Translations under genes and position numbers: made by a program
Assembly: GCF_003097355.1 (NCBI RefSeq)
Contig: NZ_PYUI01000020.1
Coordinates: 1-64,000, forward strand
Source of the DNA: Arthrobacter sp. H-02-3
Lineage (GTDB): Bacteria; Actinomycetota; Actinomycetes; Actinomycetales; Micrococcaceae
Direction: 5' to 3'
DNA: 64,000 nt
Notes under the pieces: generated by a model
What the model saw: the letters and a program-made list of their open reading frames with translations, nothing else
Told to the model about the DNA's origin: nothing
Databases searched by the model: none
Shown here: piece by piece, positions 60,085-64,000 of the stretch
Layout of the letters: each line of letters begins with the position of its first letter
Position numbering within the stretch: position 1 is the stretch's first letter

Positions 60085-61554
60085 ATGCCAACCAACGATG
60101 TTAAGTTCGAGCCTGTGGATGCAGGTCCCAACGGAATTCTCACCCCTGATAAACTTCTGGGCCGCGGTCTGGGGGTCGGCTCAATCGTGTTCATGGTAGT
60201 GGCAGGTGCGGCACCGATGACGGCAGTCGTGGCCGGCTGGCCCGTCGTCATCTCAGCATCAGAAAGCACTGGCGCGCCGTTGTTCTTCTTGATCGCGACC
60301 GCAATCCTGTTCCTGTTTTCAATAGGCTTTACGAGAATGACGCCGCACGTGAAGAATGCCGGTGCTTTTTACTCATACATTCAGACCGGTCTCGGCCGGG
60401 GGATGGGCTTGGGGTCTTCGATATTCGCGTTGGGGACCTACCTTCTGCTTTTCCTCGCGTTGTCTTCCTATCTGGGAGTGGCCGCCCAGACGGCGATCCA
60501 CGATCTTGGCGGTCCCGAACTTCCCTGGTGGCTTTGCAGTGTTGTGCTTGTAGCCCTTTGTGGTTTCCTCGCTTACCGCGACGTTGAGCTCTCCGCCAAG
60601 GTTCTGGGTGTGGTCCTGGTGATTGAAACGGCTGTCATTCTTACGGTGAACATCGGTGTAATCGTCCATGGCGGTGCCGACGGGCTGAGCGTCGAATCTC
60701 TTTCACCTGCGCGTCTGACCGAAGGTGTGGCCCCCCTCGGTGTCATGTTCGCCTTCTTCTCCTTCATTGGCTTTGAAGCCACTGCGGTATTCCGCAACGA
60801 GGCTCGTGATCCTGACCGCACCATCCCGCGGGCGACATATATTGCTGTTCTGGCTGTGGGCCTGTTCTACACGTTCACGGCGTGGGCGCTCCAGGCCGGC
60901 GTGGGCGACAGCCAGATTGTGGACGCCGCCACGAATGACCCCACCAGCATCGTGGTCGGTTTGGCGGGCAAGTTCGTCTCCCCCATTTTGGCCACTCTCT
61001 TGCAGGTCTTCTTGGTCAGCAGCCTCTTCGCATGCATTCTGACGTTCCAAAATGTTCTGACGCGCTACCTGTTTACGCTCGGGACTCAGGGTGTGCTCCC
61101 GTCTGCTCTCGGCACCATCCATTCCCGTCACCGCGCGCCCTCCAGGGCCTCCTTGATCGTGTCGGTCATATCACTGATTCTCCTGGCGGTCGAAGCCCTC
61201 ATCGGTTTGGACCCTGTTACGCAGGCGTACACCTGGTTCTCCGGTGCGGCGACGTTGGGTGTTGTCGTGCTGATGGCACTCACGTCACTTTCGGTTCTCG
61301 TGTTCTTCCGGAGAAAAGCAGGCGCCGGAACCTGGTGGGCAACGCTGTTGGCTCCGGTCGTTGCACTCATCGGGCTCGGAGCCATTGTCTTCCTCGTCCT
61401 GCAGAACTTCGGACTATTAGTCGGAGGCGACGTGGCGGCGGGAATTCTTCTGACGGTTATGGGAGCCTTCTTCGTCGGAGGTTTGGTCACAGCCCTCGTC
61501 ATGCGTTCCCGCCGCCCGGAGGCGTATGCAGCACTCATCCATGAGAGCTCATAG
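60085..61554 (+). CDS. APC-superfamily amino acid/amine permease (PuuP-like)
   Basis: 489 residues from ATG 60085, chosen because GGGAGGG lies 4 bases upstream; the open frame runs further back without support. About 12 membrane segments are visible, starting with GVGSIVFMVVAGAAPMTAVV and including FAFFSFIGFEATAVFRNEARDPDRTIPRA-type sequence, the hallmark of APC transporters. It probably imports the amine substrate of the pathway. It is divergent from the catabolic operon and shares its palindrome. Confidence 0.88.
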   Translation: MPTNDVKFEPVDAGPNGILTPDKLLGRGLGVGSIVFMVVAGAAPMTAVVAGWPVVISASESTGAPLFFLIATAILFLFSIGFTRMTPHVKNAGAFYSYIQTGLGRGMGLGSSIFALGTYLLLFLALSSYLGVAAQTAIHDLGGPELPWWLCSVVLVALCGFLAYRDVELSAKVLGVVLVIETAVILTVNIGVIVHGGADGLSVESLSPARLTEGVAPLGVMFAFFSFIGFEATAVFRNEARDPDRTIPRATYIAVLAVGLFYTFTAWALQAGVGDSQIVDAATNDPTSIVVGLAGKFVSPILATLLQVFLVSSLFACILTFQNVLTRYLFTLGTQGVLPSALGTIHSRHRAPSRASLIVSVISLILLAVEALIGLDPVTQAYTWFSGAATLGVVVLMALTSLSVLVFFRRKAGAGTWWATLLAPVVALIGLGAIVFLVLQNFGLLVGGDVAAGILLTVMGAFFVGGLVTALVMRSRRPEAYAALIHESS

Positions 61555-61691
61555 AGACCCTGGGACGCCATTCATAATCCCTCGACGCCCCCCGCAGTCC
61601 AGGGCCACCGGGAGCCGAGACACTTCCGGCCCCACTTCCCGGTGATGACCACCGCGGTGCCCGCGTGAGATTACCGGCAAACCTATAAGAA

Positions 61692-61791
61692 CCCGCTGGG
61701 CTGAATGGGCTCGGGACAGGTGGCAGGGCCCTCTTTGACCGATGCGTCCGCGTTCGCCGAAGAGGGCCCTGCGCCCGCAAACGCCAGCGGG
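61692..61791. repeat. Nested inverted repeats, about 100 bp
   Basis: An inner perfect 13-bp pair (GCAGGGCCCTCTT at 61723-61735, AAGAGGGCCCTGC at 61760-61772) is enclosed by an outer 8-bp pair (CCCGCTGG at 61692-61699, CCAGCGGG at 61784-61791). It lies in the 280-bp gap before the alcohol dehydrogenase. It could be a terminator for the permease gene, a leader structure or a MITE-like remnant. Confidence 0.6.
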
Positions 61792-61836
61792 CTGCCGCCT
61801 ACCGGAGCACTACAGCACAAGACGAAAGGAGATCGG

Positions 61837-62952
61837 GTGTACACCCCAATCATGGCAGCGGTGCTGGAGGATCCAGGTGAGCCCCTTCTATTCCGAGAGC
61901 TCCTGCTCGACGCGCCGGCAGGTGACGAAGTCCTCGTACGGACCGAACACGTAGGGCTTTGCCACAGCGACCTTCATTACCTGAAAGGCTCGCTCCAAAT
62001 CACCACCCCTGCGGTTCTCGGACATGAAGTCGTAGGCATTGTGCAGCGTGTCGGCCCGGCCGTCACAAGGATCAAACCGGGAGACCGCGTCGTCGCAACC
62101 GTCACGCCGTCGTGCGGAGGCTGCCGTTGTTGCCTTCGGGGCCGGCCAACTCAGTGCGAACGGGTGGACGCAATGCGGACAAGGCACCGGCCAAAGCTTC
62201 TCACCCCCGAGGGAGAAACCGTGGAGGCGCTGGGCGGCATCGGGGCCTTCGCCGAGGCGTTCCTGGTCAAAGAAGCATCAGTAGCAGCAGTCGGGTCAAG
62301 CATCCCCCCACATGCGGCCTGCCTCCTCGGATGCTGTGTCTCCACCGGCGTTGGGGCCGCCATCCACGGCGCAAACATAGGACCCGACGACACCGTCGCC
62401 GTCATCGGCTGCGGAGGAGTCGGCATCTCGGCAATTCAAGGCGCCAAACTGGCCGGGGCCAGGCGAGTGGTTGCCATAGACTCCGCGCCCGCCAAGCTTG
62501 ACCTTGCGCGGATCTTCGGCGCCACAGACACGGTACTCGCCGAGCCCGATGCAGCCACCACCGCAATGGCCCTGGAAGCCCTCATACCCGGCGGAGTTGA
62601 CCATTCCATCGAGGCAGTTGGACGCAGCTCAACCGCCGAGCTGGCTTTCGCGATACTCCGGCCCACCGGGACAGCGACAATTCTCGGGCTCATGCCTGCA
62701 GGGGAAAAGTTGCAGATCCCTGCAGACGCTCTGGTCTACGGTGACCGTCGGATCCAGGGGGCATACATGGGGGCAAACCGCTTCCTCAGCGACGTTGACA
62801 TGTTCACGGACCACTACGTCACAGGCCGGTTACTCCTCGAGGAGATGGTCACCAAGCGGCTTCCATTCGACAGCATTAACGAGGGCTTCCAGGCAATGTC
62901 CGAACCGAGCACAATCCGTGTCGTCCTTGAACTCTCGCAAAGCCAAAGCTAA
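61837..62952 (+). CDS. Zinc-dependent alcohol dehydrogenase (class III-like)
   Basis: 371 residues from GTG 61837, with AAAGGAG 5 bases upstream (an upstream ATG at 61705 lies inside the inverted repeat and was rejected). Catalytic zinc ligands in GLCHSD, LGHEVVG and the GCC region; structural zinc Cys cluster in CGGCRCCLRGRPTQC; nucleotide site VIGCGGVGISA. It oxidises an alcohol, possibly supplying the aldehyde for the dehydrogenase encoded 15 bp downstream. Confidence 0.9.
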   Translation: MYTPIMAAVLEDPGEPLLFRELLLDAPAGDEVLVRTEHVGLCHSDLHYLKGSLQITTPAVLGHEVVGIVQRVGPAVTRIKPGDRVVATVTPSCGGCRCCLRGRPTQCERVDAMRTRHRPKLLTPEGETVEALGGIGAFAEAFLVKEASVAAVGSSIPPHAACLLGCCVSTGVGAAIHGANIGPDDTVAVIGCGGVGISAIQGAKLAGARRVVAIDSAPAKLDLARIFGATDTVLAEPDAATTAMALEALIPGGVDHSIEAVGRSSTAELAFAILRPTGTATILGLMPAGEKLQIPADALVYGDRRIQGAYMGANRFLSDVDMFTDHYVTGRLLLEEMVTKRLPFDSINEGFQAMSEPSTIRVVLELSQSQS

Positions 62953-62967
62953 GCAGAAAGGGAAGGA

Positions 62968-64000
62968 ATGACTTCTCAGCATCCCGGACCCCGTCCAGCC
63001 CGACCGCAGATCGACCTCATCGACGGCGAATGGATAGAGCCCGCCATCCTTCTGGGTGAAACCATCGATGATCCCAACACCGGGTTGTCCCGCCAGTACC
63101 AAAAGGCAACAGCCGAACTCCATGTCGAGCGGGTGGTCGCGGCAGCCGACCACCTGCACCGGTCCGGCACCTGGGCGTGGTCAGCGCAAGGAATGCGCGT
63201 AGCCCTTCTGGAGCAAATCGCCAGAGGTCTCGCTGAACGCGTTAGCGATATTGCCTATGAAGATGCCATGGCGAACGGTAACCCGATACGGGTAGCTACC
63301 CAGATGGCCTCATACCTAGCCCCCCGGGTTCTTTCCGCGCGCGATCAACTGAACGTCATCGGAGACGTGGAAATCCTGCCAGCCAACGGACGCACGGTAA
63401 AGCTGCTGCACCGACCCATGGGGCCCGCAGCCATTCTTGCCCCATGGAACGCGCCCACCTTCGTGGCCGTCGCCAAAGTGGCAAGTGCCCTCGCCGCCGG
63501 CTGCCCGGTGATCCTGAAACCATCAGAATGGGCCCCCGGTGGATGTCAGATCCTAGCGGAGGTCATCTGGGAGGCCCTGATCCACCTTGGGCTTCCGACT
63601 TCGGTTTTCCAGCTGGTTCACGGCGCAGCGTCGGTTGGTTCCCAGCTCGCCTCGGACAGCCGCATCCGGGCCATTTCCTTTACCGGCGGCGGAGCTGGCG
63701 GACGCGCCGTGGCGGCAGCGTCGGCCCCTCACTTCACAGCCCTTCAACTGGAGCTCGGTGGCCATAACCCCGTGGTAATCATGCCCGACGCGGATATCGA
63801 GCTAGCCGCGATTTCAATTGTCGAAGGAATGACAAAGCTCAACGGCCAGTGGTGCGAAGCACCCGGAAAAGTAATGGTTCCCTGGGCCCTGCACGACGAT
63901 CTTGTTGAAGCGATCCTGGAGCAAATTGGGATTCTACGAGTCGGGCACTGCCTGGAAGAAACCACGGATGTCGGGCCTCTTTCCCATGCCGCCCACCATG
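62968..64000 (+). CDS. Aldehyde dehydrogenase (partial, runs off the window)
   Basis: Starts at ATG 62968 with GGAAGG upstream and is open to the window end (344 residues visible). Motifs: APWNAPTFVAVAKVASALAA, ISFTGGGAGGRAV, catalytic Glu in QLELGGHNPVV and a catalytic Cys in LNGQWCEAPGK. It belongs to a different subgroup from 58293-59660. It is probably co-transcribed with the alcohol dehydrogenase, giving an alcohol-to-acid pair. Confidence 0.88.
   Translation, partial: MTSQHPGPRPARPQIDLIDGEWIEPAILLGETIDDPNTGLSRQYQKATAELHVERVVAAADHLHRSGTWAWSAQGMRVALLEQIARGLAERVSDIAYEDAMANGNPIRVATQMASYLAPRVLSARDQLNVIGDVEILPANGRTVKLLHRPMGPAAILAPWNAPTFVAVAKVASALAAGCPVILKPSEWAPGGCQILAEVIWEALIHLGLPTSVFQLVHGAASVGSQLASDSRIRAISFTGGGAGGRAVAAASAPHFTALQLELGGHNPVVIMPDADIELAAISIVEGMTKLNGQWCEAPGKVMVPWALHDDLVEAILEQIGILRVGHCLEETTDVGPLSHAAHH

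Overview
The window looks like the chromosome of a soil actinobacterium of the Micrococcaceae (Arthrobacter / Paenarthrobacter type). The evidence is the high G+C, heavy third-position GC bias, many ATGA/GTGA gene overlaps, GTG starts, a tRNA-Cys, actinobacterial IS21 and IS3 elements, an HtaA-domain protein and PucR-type regulation. This assignment is inferred from gene content only.

Positions 1-7100 are accessory and decayed. They hold the end of a surface repeat protein, an IS3 orfA remnant, a flavin reductase broken by a small deletion and followed by two intact small genes, one intact luciferase-like monooxygenase (LLM), an aldo/keto reductase remnant split by a complete IS21 element (with 5-bp target duplication), and an LLM remnant. 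These pieces match parts of the intact operon further right, so this looks like a rearranged, decaying second copy.

Positions 7185-24940 hold organosulfur-type functions. A minus-strand set encodes a dipeptide-type ABC importer (binding lipoprotein, two permeases, fused ATPase), a DszC/SfnB-like flavin monooxygenase, an LLM and an AhpD-like protein. Next come a decayed SsuD fragment and a cysteine synthase. On the plus strand lie an NtaA/SnaA-type LLM with a histidine-ammonia-lyase-like protein lacking key catalytic residues, and an ATP-grasp ligase coupled to a short acyl-CoA-dehydrogenase-like protein.

Positions 25013-41966 form one minus-strand run of 14 genes, mostly overlapping: binding protein, NtaA-type LLM, short LLM-like protein, O-acetylhomoserine sulfhydrylase, DszC-like enzyme, two aldo/keto reductases, two LLMs, two permeases, fused ATPase, a second short LLM-like protein and another NtaA-type LLM. 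Import, flavin-dependent C-S (or C-N) cleavage, aldehyde handling and sulfide capture would fit together as a sulfur-scavenging pathway. The flavin reductase operon at 43058-44445, with three small uncharacterised genes, is the likely FMNH2 source.

Positions 42400-49000 are mixed: a broken histidine phosphatase, tRNA-Cys, a YhcG nuclease remnant, a glutamine amidotransferase, an HtaA-domain protein, alanine dehydrogenase and two small proteins.

Positions 49001-64000 form an amine-catabolism island resembling the gamma-glutamyl (Puu) pathway: glutamine-synthetase-like ligase, C26 hydrolase, aldehyde dehydrogenase and APC permease. A cytochrome P450 with its own ferredoxin and reductase, plus a separate diflavin reductase, is present where the Puu pathway has an amine oxidase. 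A GAF-PucR regulator ends the operon. Two nearly identical 17-bp palindromes lie in its two promoter regions and are the best operator candidates in the window. An alcohol dehydrogenase and a second aldehyde dehydrogenase (running off the end) follow.
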